From contig NW_024466512.1 in assembly GCF_017591425.1 (NCBI RefSeq), positions 28,139,501 to 28,203,500 of the forward strand: a stretch of DNA of 64,000 nt. The letters run 5' to 3'. This document shows, piece after piece, positions 40,774 to 52,850 of this stretch. Source of the stretch: Ochotona curzoniae. Taxonomy: Eukaryota > Chordata > Mammalia > Lagomorpha > Ochotonidae. The stretch's first letter is position 1. Each line of letters opens with the position of its first letter. The notes beneath the pieces were generated by a model that saw only the letters and a program-made list of their open reading frames with translations, was not told the DNA's origin and did no database searches. The translations under genes and the position numbers were made by a program.

Positions 40774-41083
40774 TTTGGCCCAGCTGTGAAGGTTCCAGTG
40801 AAGTCACCCCCACCCCACGGTAGAGTGCTTGGGTTCAAGTTCTACCTCTGCCTCCCGATTCCAGCTTCCTGCTCCTGTGGACATGAGAGCGGCAGTGACA
40901 GTTCAAGCAGCTGAGTCTCCACCGCACACAGGTGAAACCCAAACTAAGCTCCCAGCTCTGCTTCCAGCCTCTGTGGACCTCTGGAACAGGAATCGGCGGA
41001 GGGATGTGTGCTCCCATGCTCATTCTCTCTCCCTCCTTCCCATCTTCCTTACTTCCCTGCCTCTCAAATAAAGCATTTTAAAA
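40774..41083 (+). mobile_element. Old CSINE copy
   Basis: Sense and diverged: ggtttggcccagctgtgaag, gggttcaagttctacctct and cctctcaaataaagcatttt. Confidence 0.55.
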
Positions 41084-41151
41084 TGAAATAAAAATAACTT
41101 TAAATATCGAGAGAAAAGAGTGATTCCAATTTAGGTTTGAAAAGTGACTCA

Positions 41152-41435
41152 GGGCAGATTTTGTGGCACAGTAGGTTAAGCCAATGCTTGGAACTCCTGC
41201 ATCCCATATTGCAACACTTGTTCAAGTCCCCATAGACTCAGCTTTCAACTCAGCTTCCTGACAATGCACCTGGGAAGGCAACAGAAGATCGGGTCCCTGC
41301 CAATGACATGGGAGACCCAGACGGAGTTGCTGGTTCCTGGCTTGGGCCCAGACTTAACTGTTATCTCCACCTGCAGAGTGAACCAACAGATAGGTCTCTA
41401 ACTCTGCCTTTTAACAAATACAGAATAAACAAATA
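41152..41435 (+). mobile_element. Old CSINE copy
   Basis: Sense: cagattttgtggcacagtag, cttgttcaagtccccatag and gagtgaaccaacagatagg. Confidence 0.7.
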
Positions 41436-42689
41436 GTGGCTCAGAACTTCCAGAAAACAAAAGGAAAGTGGATTAAGCATGAAGCTGTTTTGCTGGGGAG
41501 TGGAAACACCTGGATCCCAGCAAATAGTGATTTTCTCCATGGAAAGGTGACAGACACATCCCAGGATCTTCCCACAGCTCTGCCGAGGCCATCACACCAG
41601 CCAGTGGGGGCATGACCTGACCTCTGGAGACACACAAGGTTTCTTACTGTGACTTTCCATGGAAATCAGGGCCCAGTGAAAGCAGCAGAACTGACAAAGG
41701 AACCGAGGCCGATGAGGTCAGCGCAGGTTCCTTCCTCACATCCCATTCCTTTCCACAGGACTTCTGACAATGAACAAAGCCAGGGTCTGGGGAGGCCCAG
41801 TCCCAGGTCCTTCGCTGCTGACACCAATGACCCTGTAAACATTGCGGGCTAATGGCAATGGCATCCAGGGTGGTGCTGTGTGGACAGACACCAGGCGGCC
41901 TCTGCTCAGGAGTGTGCCCTCCCCAGTGCCATGCCCATGTGTCAGCCTGTGATAGTCAGACCTGCTTTGGAGTGGCTCTGTCACTTGATGTTGCCACCCT
42001 TGGTAGATGCAGTCATGAGCCCAGAACCTGCTGCCCGGGGGCACAAGGAAGTGAGAACACCAGAAACAGTGAGACCACTTTCTGCCGCGTTCTCTCGCTC
42101 CAAAAACATGGATGCCAGCCCTGGGAACCACAGAAGCTGGCAGTCACTGAGCCGGGTCCCCAGGGGAGGGCCGGGGACTCAGTAGCCATTTCACAAAGGC
42201 CCCATGGAGACGCTGTCTATTTGAGCAGAGGCCAGGCCCCTCCTGTGGACGGGCAGCTCACCACCTGCTCTAGCCTCTCTTGCTCGCCCCTTCCTTCTCT
42301 GGCTCTTTCTTGCTGACTCCTTCCCCTCTGTATCTCCTGCCTTTCTCTCTTGTCTTGAGCCCCCAAGGCTCTGTTACTGATGAAGGTGATGTTAGCACGC
42401 ACAGCTGGGCAATCTGCTAGTCCCCGAGGAACAGACACTGGTCCTCAGCCTTTGGCCTTGACCCTGGCCAAGGTGAGTACACCAGATCCAGCTCTTGGAT
42501 AATGTAGAAGGGACAACTGGACTGAATTTCGTCCTTCCTGGTGAGTCTATCTAAAGGAATCAGGCATGGGCTCTTCACGAGCTCTTATCTAGAAGTACCC
42601 AAATACGCAGGGAGAGGGGCTAAACCCTACAGGGCTCACCAGCCGGCAGGAAACGTGCTGAAAGCTACTCATTAATTCACAATGCATTC

Positions 42690-42895
42690 TACATTTTGCA
42701 TTCCATGACACAATCTTTTTATATTTGTACATTTTGACTGTCTTGTATTGCATCAAATGAGAACTGCCTATGCATTTTTATCACATTTGGAGGATATATC
42801 AATGGAATTCAACTCCACATTCAGGTTATGTAACATCTAGAATTACATGCAGGATTTTCTCATAATATGCATTTTTCATGAACTTTTTCAAGACC
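42690..42895 (+). repeat. Interspersed tail-type repeat, copy 3
   Basis: gcatttttcatgaacttttt followed by caagacccccccacc resembles copy 1. The upstream part (attttgactgtcttgtattg) is less certain. Confidence 0.4.
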
Positions 42896-42949
42896 CCCCC
42901 ACCCCACGAATACATGGACCACACAAAAATTGTGGAAGGTTCCTTGATC

Positions 42950-43585
42950 TATTTGAAAGGTATAATAACAGAGAAAGAAAAAAGTGAGACAGAAAAAGAT
43001 CTTCCTTTTTTCTAAGATTTATTTATTTGTATTGGAAAGGCAAATATACAGAGAGAAGGAGATACAGAGAGGAAGACCTTCCATCCACTGATTCACTCCC
43101 CAAGTGACTGCAATGGCCGGAGCTGAGCCAATCTGAAGCTAGGAGCCAGGAGCTTCTTCTGGGTTGCCCACATGGGCACAGGGTCCCAAGGCTTTGAGCC
43201 GTCTTCCACTGCTTTCCCAGGCCACAGGCAGGGAGCTAGATGAGAAGTGGAGCAACTGGGATTAGAACTAGTGCTCATACGGTATCCCGGCTTGTGCAAG
43301 GTGAGGATTCTAGCCACTAAGCTAATCTTTCTTTGGTTGATTCACTCCCCAACTGGCTGTACTGGCTAGGACTGAGCTGCTGAGGTTGGGAACGTGAAAC
43401 TCCATACGAGTCTCCCACATGAGTAGCCGGGTCCCAAGCACTTGGGGTATCATCTGCCTCTTTCACAGGCACATTGCAAGGAACTCGGTCAGAAACGGAG
43501 CAGACAGGACTTGAACCTATGTTCTGATATGGGATGCTGGTGTGGCAGAGCGTGGTTTAACCTACAGTGCCACAATGGCCAGCCC
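42950..43585 (-). mobile_element. Old CSINE copy split by a younger CSINE
   Basis: The left part (atttgaaaggtataataaca) and right part (ttgattcactccccaactgg to cagtgccacaatggccagcc) are both antisense CSINE. They are separated by the copy at 43006-43323. Confidence 0.82.
43006..43323 (-). mobile_element. CSINE nested in an older CSINE
   Basis: Antisense and near complete: ttttctaagatttatttatt, ggccggagctgagccaatct and attctagccactaagct. The junctions GATCTTCCTTT and AATCTTTCTTT may be a decayed duplication. Confidence 0.87.
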
Positions 43586-43660
43586 TAGGTTTCAGAACTT
43601 CTTGCACCCAAATAAACTTACCTTTTCCATAAGCTTTCTGTGGTACCCTTGTATGTGACA
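43586..43660 (+). repeat. Interspersed tail-type repeat, copy 4
   Basis: ttgcacccaaataaacttac and cttttccataagctttctgt, followed by ggtacccttgtat, are close to copies 1 and 2. Confidence 0.5.
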
Positions 43661-43837
43661 TTCACTTTGCGCCCTGTTCCATCCCAGGGAAGCTCAAAGA
43701 GAGAAGCTGATGCTCCCATCCCCCATGTCTGCTGTGACTCAACTGCCTCTGGCACTGGCAACTCCAGGTCAAGTATTCCAACACAAGCAGCAAACAAACA
43801 TACACAGGTGTGAATCAGTTTCTCTTCTTTGAAAATT

Positions 43838-44098
43838 CCTTATTTTCATTTTATATGAGAAAACCCCCTGGTTTACTCTCCAAGTATGTGGAATAATTGG
43901 AGCTGGGTAAGCTCAAAGTCAGGAGCTGCGATCCCAACTTGGATTTTGGATGACGTGAGTCGTCTTGCCGCCTTCCAGGCCATGGACAGCAGGAAGCTGG
44001 AGTCAGAAACAGCGCCAGGGCTCAAACCCAGGCATTCCCACATGGGCCAGAGGGTGTCCCAGGCAGTACCCTGTACACTGGACCGATGCCTGCCACCA
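43838..44098 (-). mobile_element. Old CSINE copy
   Basis: Antisense: tttactctccaagtatgtgg, attggagctgggtaagctca and agggctcaaacccaggcatt. Confidence 0.55.
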
Positions 44099-47000
44099 CA
44101 AGCGTGGACTCTGAAATGCTGCAGGCTCACCCGAGCGGTGCTGGGAGGCCAGTTGATGTTAGATTGTAAATCATCGCCCATCAACCCTGCCAGTAATCTG
44201 TTAGGATAGATTCTGGGAACCAGTCCATGTCTGTCCCGGAGCTTTCACCTGAGAATGACCACATCCGTCTTAGGAAATATTTCTATTCTCCTAATCTGTT
44301 GCAATACCTTGTGCGCAGTATGTACAGCGAGCAGCAACAGCTCAGGGGTCCTCGGGAGCTCTGACCTGCCCTCAAGACACCCACTGACTTGTGGTGGGGA
44401 AGCGAACACATCAATGAAGCACTGAGACGACACAGTTACAGGTCCCCTGGGGGTGGGTGGGAGAAGCAAAGAAGAAAACATTAAAAGGCCAAAGTATGTG
44501 ACCCAAGGTCCAAGAGTGGAGCCAAATCCTGGCGTTCACATTGGCACAGGACCTATATGAACTGCCAGCTATTATGCCAAAAAGTGTTAATTCTACTTTA
44601 AAATACGCACGGGAATAGCATAAGGATGGCTCTGACACCTTGTAAAGGAGAACCTTCCTTGTCTAACCAGCCAAGGGTGGTGCCAGGCCACTGCCCTCAC
44701 TCCACTGTTTCAAATATTCTCCACAAGATGGCAGCAGTGACCTCGCGTTCTCACTGGGTCCAAATGCATTGGGTTCAGCCTGCATTCCACCGGACCCCGC
44801 CCCAGACAGGCATCTCTGGGACATATTTTATGTGGAAGGTGACCAGCACCGCATCTAAAGGATGCCCTTCCTTCTTGAATGCTCTGGATGTCTGTGACTA
44901 GACAGACAAAAACACTCTGGCCTTGGGAAAGCCTGGAAACCACCCATCCATTCATCCCCTCATTCATTCCTTTGAATTCCTTTGAAAAATATTCATGGCG
45001 CCCTCCCACATCCCAGGCGTCCTGCGCAGGAAGAAAGCAGGGGGGGTCGCCTCTCATCACGCCACAGCCAGTCACACACAAACTGGGCAAAGCAGCTCAC
45101 AGGACGGAGACTCCCACCAAGCAGCCAGCTTGCAGACTGTCCCCACGCACACCTGGTGGCCGAGCCAAGCGACAGAGCCTGAGCTAGGGGGCTCACTGTG
45201 ACTCCACTGTGAGTGCTGACGGAAGCTGGGGGAATGCCAAGCAACAGAAGCTGGCAGAAGGGAACCCTGAGTGAGGGGCTTGGGCCCTACAAAATGACTC
45301 CCGAGTTCTTCACACCCTCCCTCTCCGTTAAGCTAGAAAACCGGGCCGTCTAAGGGAAGTCGCCCCCCTGGAATGTCTGGGGCAGCCGCACAAGGCTACA
45401 TTCCAGGCTCCAAGCAAAAAATGCCAGCAATCCGACTTTTGTCAATTGCAAATTAAAGCCATTTCTACGGGGAGCTGAGGGCTTTTACTACTGGCAGCGA
45501 GCACCCCCAAAACGCCGGGGCCCTTCACAAAAAGCCTTAAGCTGGCCACCCCACCAGAACAAACCCAAGTTGAAAGGCAGTGCAGGCTGGGAATCAGAAG
45601 GTTCGGTGCACTCTCCGGAAGCTCCAAGCCAAGGGGATATTAAGTGGGACCTGGACTTGGAAGCAAGAAGACTGTTCTAGAATTTGATCCAGAGGAAGCC
45701 CTGAGCTTTAGGAAAGTGAGTAGAGGGGAAGGCTGTGTGGGCTGCCTAGAGCACAATTCAACGACCCTCAAAAGCCAGTCACCCCTATTCCTTGGGCAGG
45801 GCTGGACTCCAGCCACACGCCACCCGACTGACAGTGACCCCGAAGTGTTGTGGTCTTCCTCTGATAAATGAAGAGTTAGAAAATCGCCCATAGTAAATGG
45901 TACAGATGGGATCTAAACCCTCATTTGTCCAACTCCCAGCTCCCTCACCCCACTCAGCCACGGATTCCACAACGACCCACAGAGCACCCACACTGAGTCC
46001 CACATTGGCCCACCATGGCAAGAACTGGTGCAGAGCTCTTCAGCCACAGTGTAGAGTAAGTTTGGAATCTGGGAACACAGGCCCTGCTCTGCTTAGCCCT
46101 TACACCAAGAGAGGCCAGCGCCCGTGACTTGGATCAACAGGAAATTAGACAAAGTGTTTTCGCTTACAAACAGTGGGCTCATCTGGCTGATTAGAAACCA
46201 TTCCCACCAAAAAGCAAGTTTCCTAGTTACCTGGGAATGCTAGGGCCTGCCTGCTCCAACACACCCATGCACACCACTCAGGCCAGCCTGTGCCTCCCGT
46301 CCTGCCCCCTCCCTCATGTGGTTTCCATCAGAGTCCCACCCTGCAGGATCCCTGCTCCTCATCCCACCTTGCTGCCTTCCCTAACCCGTACACCCTGCAG
46401 CCTCCCTTTCCTTGGAGGTTCGAACAGAGGATCGGAGGTTCTTCCAGTCCAGACACTTTCTCAAGCCACTTGTTACTGACCCCCCGCAGCATCCTGGACA
46501 CTGCTCCACGTCCTCACAACCACTATCCTTTTCAGGCCCCGCACACACCTGATGAGGCACAGACACACCAGCTGACTTCGCCACAATAGGAATTTCATGC
46601 TCACAGTTGTAGGAACTGGTGAGGCCCTGAACAAGTAAGCCACTGGTGGATACAGCTTGACAAGGGAGCACTTTGTGGCTCCAGACAGCAGAGAAGGTGC
46701 CAAAGGCCAGGCCTCCAGCTGCCCAAGGCCCACACTTGGAGGTTAGGGTTCACCCTAGGGGTTCTCCTCAGACATGGTATGCAGACATGTTGAAAGCTAT
46801 TTCTCACTGGCCCCACCAAGAAGAGGCGCAGGCTTCTGCCTCACCCTCCTCCCCTGCCCCGACTCCCCCGACTGGCCATCCTCACACAACTAATGCAAAC
46901 TTCACCTCATCCTGGCCAGCATCTCCTCAGTGGCTTTGTTCCCAGAAGTCCTTGCCTGTCATTATCAACTAGATGTCCTGGAGACGCCCCCCTCCCACCT

Positions 47001-48003
47001 TGTGACGTCTGGCCTTCTAAGATCCTAGAATTTTCATTTCACTCAAAGAACTCCTCATCTCCATGGACACCACTGATACCCCATGGAAATACTCTAGCTC
47101 ATGTACCAGATGTCCCCTACCCCAGCCCTGTGTACTCCTAGGCCCCGCCCAGCCTGCTTACAACCCACAGCACTACCTGAAGTACCGATTCCATCCCTCT
47201 CCCCCGCCCCATCCCAGGTTCCTGGTTCTTATTTGACTTCCTCCAGGACAATACCCAAGTTGGTTATATTGCGACTAAACTCTTATATGATTGTCCCTCA
47301 CATAGAGTCAAGCCCCAGCCTTCTGTCTGCCTCTCCTGACCTGAGGTGTTCTTGCTAGACTTTAGGAATAATCATTTATTGAGAGGGATTCCCTGCACGG
47401 AAGGACTGTTACAGTTGGTCCTACCAGGTTCTAACCTCTGGAGCCAAGAACTCACTTGCTTCTCCAACAGATAAAATCTTATTAATTGTCAGTGTCCAGA
47501 GGGAGGTATGCTTAGGAAAGTTCCAGGTCTAGGGCAGAAAGTAGCTGCCATCTTCAACTGCTTCCCCCAGACTACCTGAAGTCCACTTGGCCATCAGAAC
47601 AAATCTCTGAAGAGCACACCTACCAGAGGGAGGCCTCGAGCATCCTGCACCTTCCAGGAACTTGGCCATGACTGAGCATGTGCCTGTCAGTGCCAACTTC
47701 AGCCCAGAACATGAGCCCTAACCCCCAGGAAGCTGGCTGGCTGCCTGGCTCCTTGCTCTACGCTTTGCAAATAAATACCTACTTTCTCCTAACAATCCCA
47801 TGTCAGCGACCAGCCCTCGGTACATCAGACAAGCAAGCCCAGGTTTGAGGCGGTCCTAGAGCAATACTTCTAGGGGGCAGTGCCACAAAATCCCCTCTAC
47901 CTTTCAGAGGCCAGAGGCCTGGGTTCCTTTCTAATTTCCAATGTTGCAGGGACTGTACCCCACCCGTTCATCCTATCCTTCTCAGAACAGTCAGGTCCCC
48001 AGC
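44099..48003. other. Intergenic sequence, mostly not recognisable repeat
   Basis: I see no gene here. It is moderately GC-rich with long C/T-rich stretches (46240-47230). It contains a possible regulatory segment with mirrored TEAD-like motifs (45365-45480) and an LTR-like end near 47595-47810. Open frames in it look random. Confidence 0.55.
47595..47810 (+). mobile_element. Possible endogenous-retrovirus LTR 3' part
   Basis: ctggctccttgctctacgct, followed by ttgcaaataaatacctactt and tctcctaacaatcccatg, looks like an LTR polyadenylation region (AATAAA followed by a T/C-rich R region). No internal retroviral sequence is seen. Confidence 0.3.
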
Positions 48004-48127
48004 CTGCACCCTCCCTAACCTGCACCCTCCCTAACCTGCACCCTTCCTAACCTGCACCCTCCCTGCCTGCACCCTCTCTAACCTGTACCCTCCCTAACCT
48101 GCACCCTCTCCAATCTGCACCCTCCCA
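48004..48127 (+). repeat. 15-bp minisatellite
   Basis: About eight imperfect copies of a 15-mer close to CTGCACCCTCCCTAAC are head to tail, with point changes and one shortened unit. Confidence 0.9.
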
Positions 48128-51074
48128 TCCTACCCCCTTCCAGCAGGCTCCCGCCCTAGGCCACACATCACCCTCTGAGATGTTCCCTCCAGAAAAGACC
48201 CAGCTGTCTCAAACAGGACCCCTCCTCTGGCACCTTCAGTTGCTCTCTCTCTTCATTGCACTCCTCAACCTACAGCCTGCTTGGGGCTCCCCCGGTTTGG
48301 GAACTCCCTCCCCATGGATTCTCATTCCTTCCCCCATCACGTTGCCCTCCCTACCCAGCAACTTCACACTCACTTCCCATAGAGTCTCACTTCCATGCCA
48401 CTCCCCTACCACTCCACCCCTCAGTTTTGTTAAAACCGCAACACCCCATTCTGAGTGTGTTGTTCTCTCCTGAGTCCTCCTTCCCTGTGACTCAGGGCAT
48501 CTGCACGCCCATACCTCTAAACCCTGGTTCCTTGAGTGTTTGCACAACTTAGTTGAGCGCCAGTTTTCTGATCTCGGAGGAAGAGCATGAATGCCGATGT
48601 GGAACTCAGAAAACACCATCTCTAAGCGTGGTGTTTGGGCACGCTGGGCATGTTGAATTGCTGGCAAGAGGCTCAGAAGTAAGACCTTTCTGATCTGTTC
48701 CTGCCTTCTTTCTTTGGCTCTTCCTTTCTTCAGAACAGTCCATAGGAACTGGAATCTCTCTAGCCCCAAACCAGCCAGAAAACCTAAAAGTATTACTCAA
48801 CACCTTCTTTTCCCTACCCAGTTTTTCTGTGTGTCAGCTGACCTCCCTGGTCTGAGAATATATCCTAAGACTGTCATTCCAGAAGGGGTGCTGCCCTGTG
48901 CCTCTACCCAGCAGGAAGAAACGCCAGTTAGAGAGGCCCAGAGGAATCTGAACAGACAGGCCTCACCAGGTCTCCTTCGGCCTGCCCTGTCTGTCCAATT
49001 ACAGTGCTGCTGGCTCTCCACTCTTTATCACATCTATGCGGAAAGCGGTCTGCATGCCTCCCCTTGGAGTCTTCATTTCTGAAGGCCCCAGGTCACATGA
49101 AACAACAGATAAGTGTTGTTTTTCTCTTTTAGTCTACCTTTTGTTACAGAAGGATTGGCCGTGATGATGGGTAAAGACAGATGCAAGATCTTTCTGTCCC
49201 TGCACTGACCAATCTCCTGAAGGGGACATCTTGCGCAGGCCTGCCGCAGGGCCCTGGCCCACACGTGCCTTTTTCTCAAGCTGCTCTTGTGCAGAGGGCT
49301 TCTCTCTCGATGCCTCCGCCTTTAATCCACCTACAGCAGCAATCTCTGCAAGCCAAGGCCAGAGACCCTTCTGGCTAAGAAAGCCCAGGAATTTGCCTTG
49401 CGCACAGTAGGCACGGAACACACACGTCTCTGGTGGCTGCCTCGTGACCTCCAGCTATTTCCCGAGGCTTTAACTTTCAATCAACCACAAATGCTTTTCT
49501 CCACCCTGGACTTGGCTATTTCACACTTTCAGTCCTTTGAAAAGGAAAATGACTCCCGTATTTTTCCACTTACTTTCTGCACATTGGGAGCCTTTTGATG
49601 TTCCAAGGGCCTTTCAAGAACGTCTCCTTAGAAATCAGAGCCTGGTTTTTGCCACAGGGAAGTGAACTTGAACCCCAAAGGTTGAGCTGGGACCCCAGAG
49701 TCCCAGGCAGGCACTTTCCTCGCAGGCTTCAGGCCTGACCCCAGGCCAGGGTTGCGCGAACAAATGCTCTTTGCTAACTCTTCATCCTTCTCCAAGCTGT
49801 CATTTTCGTCAGCCCCACTGGGCATTTTGACAAATGCCTTTGCTAATTACTTAATTATTTTGGCCTGTACAAGTGTGGGAGCTGTTTTCCTAAAGAAAAG
49901 AGGGCTTAGCGGGTGCATTCTTCTCCAGGCAAGGCTTGAAAGTAGCCTACTACAATCCTATTAAAGTGTTTGGGTAACTAAGAACCCCAACCAGTCGAAT
50001 TAACTGGAGGACATTGTGATGCAAGTGTGCAGGGGCCCTAAAGCCCCTTCCCCAAGCGGGGCTGGAGCTGGCCCTTGTTTTCCTGCCCATTGGTTTGTTT
50101 CTTCTAGCAGAAGCCTCTTTTGCATGGGAAAGGAACCTGTGCTTATCTATGGACTTTCAATTAAAGGAACAATTAGGCAAAATGGCAAATGTGTTTCTCC
50201 CGGAATTAGCCAGGAGTGCAAACCGCACCACCCAATCCTCAGCACAGTGGGGTGCCCGGGGCAGCTGGAAAGTGGGGGGTGAGATGCTGTGGAAGACTGG
50301 CCTGGCTGCCCTGAGCTGGCAGCTCTGACATCTTCAGTCTCTCAAAGAATCTAAGGCTGCCTCTCTAAATGGACTCTGCTATTACTGTTTATCATGTAAC
50401 ACACAGCAGCTTGCCAGTGGCCCAGCTCTCTCTGCCCGGCAGCCCCGAGGAAGGGGCCCTAGGCATGTGCATTTGTGCAGGGCCTGCAGAGGCCGGAGCA
50501 CTCACAGCACTGGCCCTCACATGCCAACTGCACGTGGAGGCCAAGCTGTTGGTGGCCTGAGTTGATCAGGGAAAGAGCAAAGGACCCCCATCGGCGGCTG
50601 CCTCAGTGCCTGGCACATGGTGGATGCCCAGGAAGTGCCCGACCTTCTGGAGTAAGTAGTCAAGCCTGCAGGGAGGGGCTGGGACCAGTCTGGATGCATC
50701 CTGCATCCTCGGATGGGGCAATTAGGGCTGCAATTAGGGCTGACCCAGGTACTTGTTTACACAGCTGGCAGCAGAGGAGTCCAGCTAACCCGGGGGTCTT
50801 TCTCATGAAAATGCAACCAGGGCCAAGCTGCCCCTCACACTGAGGAAGCTAAGGACACCTCATCACTCCCTCAACCAGCCTTCACTGAAGGGACCTCAGC
50901 CACACATCCCTGCCTGTGCACCAGCAAACAGAAGCCCGGAGAAGGTGATGACTTGTTTAACACAGCTGGTTAGAAAATACCAGGAGCACAACGTTCATCT
51001 GTTGTAGGGACTGAAAAGGCCTAATTGCCAGGGGTCCATGTAACAAGGATCCATAAGATACCAAGAGCACGGGG
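48128..51074. other. Intergenic sequence, including a possible conserved regulatory block
   Basis: I see no gene here. The stretch 49800-50230 has clustered homeodomain-like AATTA motifs and no repeat signature. A 12-bp tandem duplication lies at 50718-50741. Confidence 0.5.
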
Positions 51075-51250
51075 TGGGAAGTTTGATAGCCCAAGCCCTT
51101 GAGCCATCCACGCGCCTTTTCCAGACACTTCGACAGGGCAAGGGACCAAAAGTGGAGCAGCTAGAACACAAACCGGTACCCCCAAGGGATGTCCATGCTG
51201 CAGATGGCAGCTTCTCCTGGCATGCCACAGCGTCGGCATGGGCCCCACCT
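51075..51250 (-). mobile_element. Partial CSINE copy
   Basis: Antisense fragment: cagggcaagggaccaaaagt and acaaaccggtacccccaagg. Heavily diverged. Confidence 0.45.
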
Positions 51251-51327
51251 ACCACAGTCTTTAACTACACAATACATTTTGGTTGGAACAAGCATTTGCA
51301 TTCTAAAAGCAAAACCACAGAATAGCT

Positions 51328-51350
51328 AAAAAAAAAAAAAAAAAAAAAAA
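51328..51350 (+). repeat. Poly(A) run
   Basis: About 23 uninterrupted A residues lie between a CSINE fragment and an L1 fragment. Confidence 0.95.
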
Positions 51351-51351
51351 C

Positions 51352-51620
51352 ACGTAAAATTTATTATCCAAGAGGGGATAAAAACTTTCTAAGTAGATCA
51401 TAAAACCACGAAGCCAAAAGAAACAAATGATAAATGTGACTACATAAAAACAGAAGATTTTTGCTTGGCAAAAATAAAAGCTACAAGCAAGATAAATAGC
51501 ACTAAGAAAAGTGTGTTTGCCATCTGACTGATAAGAGGCTAGTTTTCCATTTTACTAGGCACTCTTACCAATCACGGAGATCAACACACATGATTCAACA
51601 CTCACAACTCAGCAGACGAA
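51352..51620 (+). mobile_element. Old L1 ORF2 3' fragment
   Basis: aatgtgactacataaaaaca followed by gaagatttttgcttggcaaa translates as a DKCDYIKTEDFCLAK-like piece typical of the C-terminal part of L1 ORF2. A poly(A) run of about 23 bases (51328-51350) lies directly before it. Confidence 0.6.
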
Positions 51621-51639
51621 TGGGTGAAGCATCTGCACA

Positions 51640-51862
51640 GGAATTCACAGAGCAGAACCACCAAGGCTGGTTCACTTTCCCACTTGTGACCCAAGGACTC
51701 CTTTGGGGTCTCCCATGGGTGGGTCATAAGGGCCCAAGCAATTGAGCCATCATCTGCTACCTCCCAGGCCCATGACAGAGGGATCTGAAGTACAGCACTC
51801 TGATATGGGATTTGGGCAGCCCAGGCAGTGGCTTCATTTGCTATACCATAATACCCATCTCC
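51640..51862 (-). mobile_element. Partial CSINE copy
   Basis: Antisense: ccaaggctggttcactttcc, attgagccatcatctgctac and gctataccataatacccatc. Confidence 0.65.
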
Positions 51863-52727
51863 CTATTACTACTTCTCATCAGAAAAATCCATTGGTGGAA
51901 TTTTGAGTTGTGTATTTGGTTAGAATCTTCACTGCCACTTTGCTCTCCATGAGCCAGCTCCACAATGAGAGCATGGCTAGCAAAGTTAGGAAAACTCAAG
52001 GGGTTCCCTTTCCAGGCCTGGCAGCCAACCAAGCAACCCCTCCCTCCTCCCCACAATCACAGAAGTTAGCAGGTACTTGCCCCATGCTGGGGTGGAGGCT
52101 GCATTTGAGAATGGAGCTAACACCCACAACATCTTGGTATCCCCACTCACCCCTGCCACTTCCTGTCAGTACTTGATTCTTCTTGGTTGCGGTAACTATG
52201 AAAGTGATTAGGCCTTCTATAACTCTAGCTGCCCAGAGTGCAGAGAACCCTGAGCACAAGCCAACGAAACAAAAGCATGAAATCAGCTGAGATTCGGCCT
52301 TTCCCTCTCTCCCTCTTCCTCTAAAATAAAATAAAAAGTTCAAGGGCCAAGTGCAGTCACTTTCATTGCTTCCTTTCACAGCTTAACCAAAGCCTCAGAT
52401 TCCTCATTTATACATTGGCAATGAGAATCTCCACCTGCAGCACTTGGCTGCAGTCATTTGCTGAGATAGGCCAAGGGCCTGGGCAGCTCCTGGTACAGCG
52501 GACAGACAGTTCCTGTTTCTGCTGTGTTTGCATCAGGCTGTTCCCAAGCCAGAGTCATTCAACATCCTCCTTACAACACCAAGTGAACCTCTTTCTCTGT
52601 CATACACACACGCGCACACACAGCTTAAAACGGAAAGATTCAGGACCTTAGCATTTCTTGCGTAACTACAAGCTTAGATTCTTCATCAGCTTCCAGGCTT
52701 CACCGTAGGCCCAGCCAGCACTGTCAC

Positions 52728-52850
52728 CGCACTCCGTGTGCCAGGCACCAGTCTAAGGACTGGAAATGAATTGGGTCATTTCATCTCTAAACCGCTGTCT
52801 ACACTACTTCTCATTTTCCCCATTTGCGCATGAGGAGCTTAGCCACAACA
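52728..52850 (-). mobile_element. MIR remnant
   Basis: Antisense MIR 3' region: cgtgtgccaggcaccagtct, aaggactgg, then ttttccccatttgcgcatga and ggagctta. Confidence 0.55.

Noticed and set aside
41852..42316. 154-codon plus-strand open frame
   Set aside because: It is cysteine- and serine-rich chance text in GC-rich sequence, with no splice structure or domain.
48004..48127. CRISPR-like array
   Set aside because: The units are contiguous 15-mers with no spacers, in a mammalian genome; it is a minisatellite.
48236..48769. 177-codon minus-strand open frame
   Set aside because: It lies in C/T-rich sequence beside a minisatellite, where stop codons are scarce on the opposite strand. No motif or family is recognisable.
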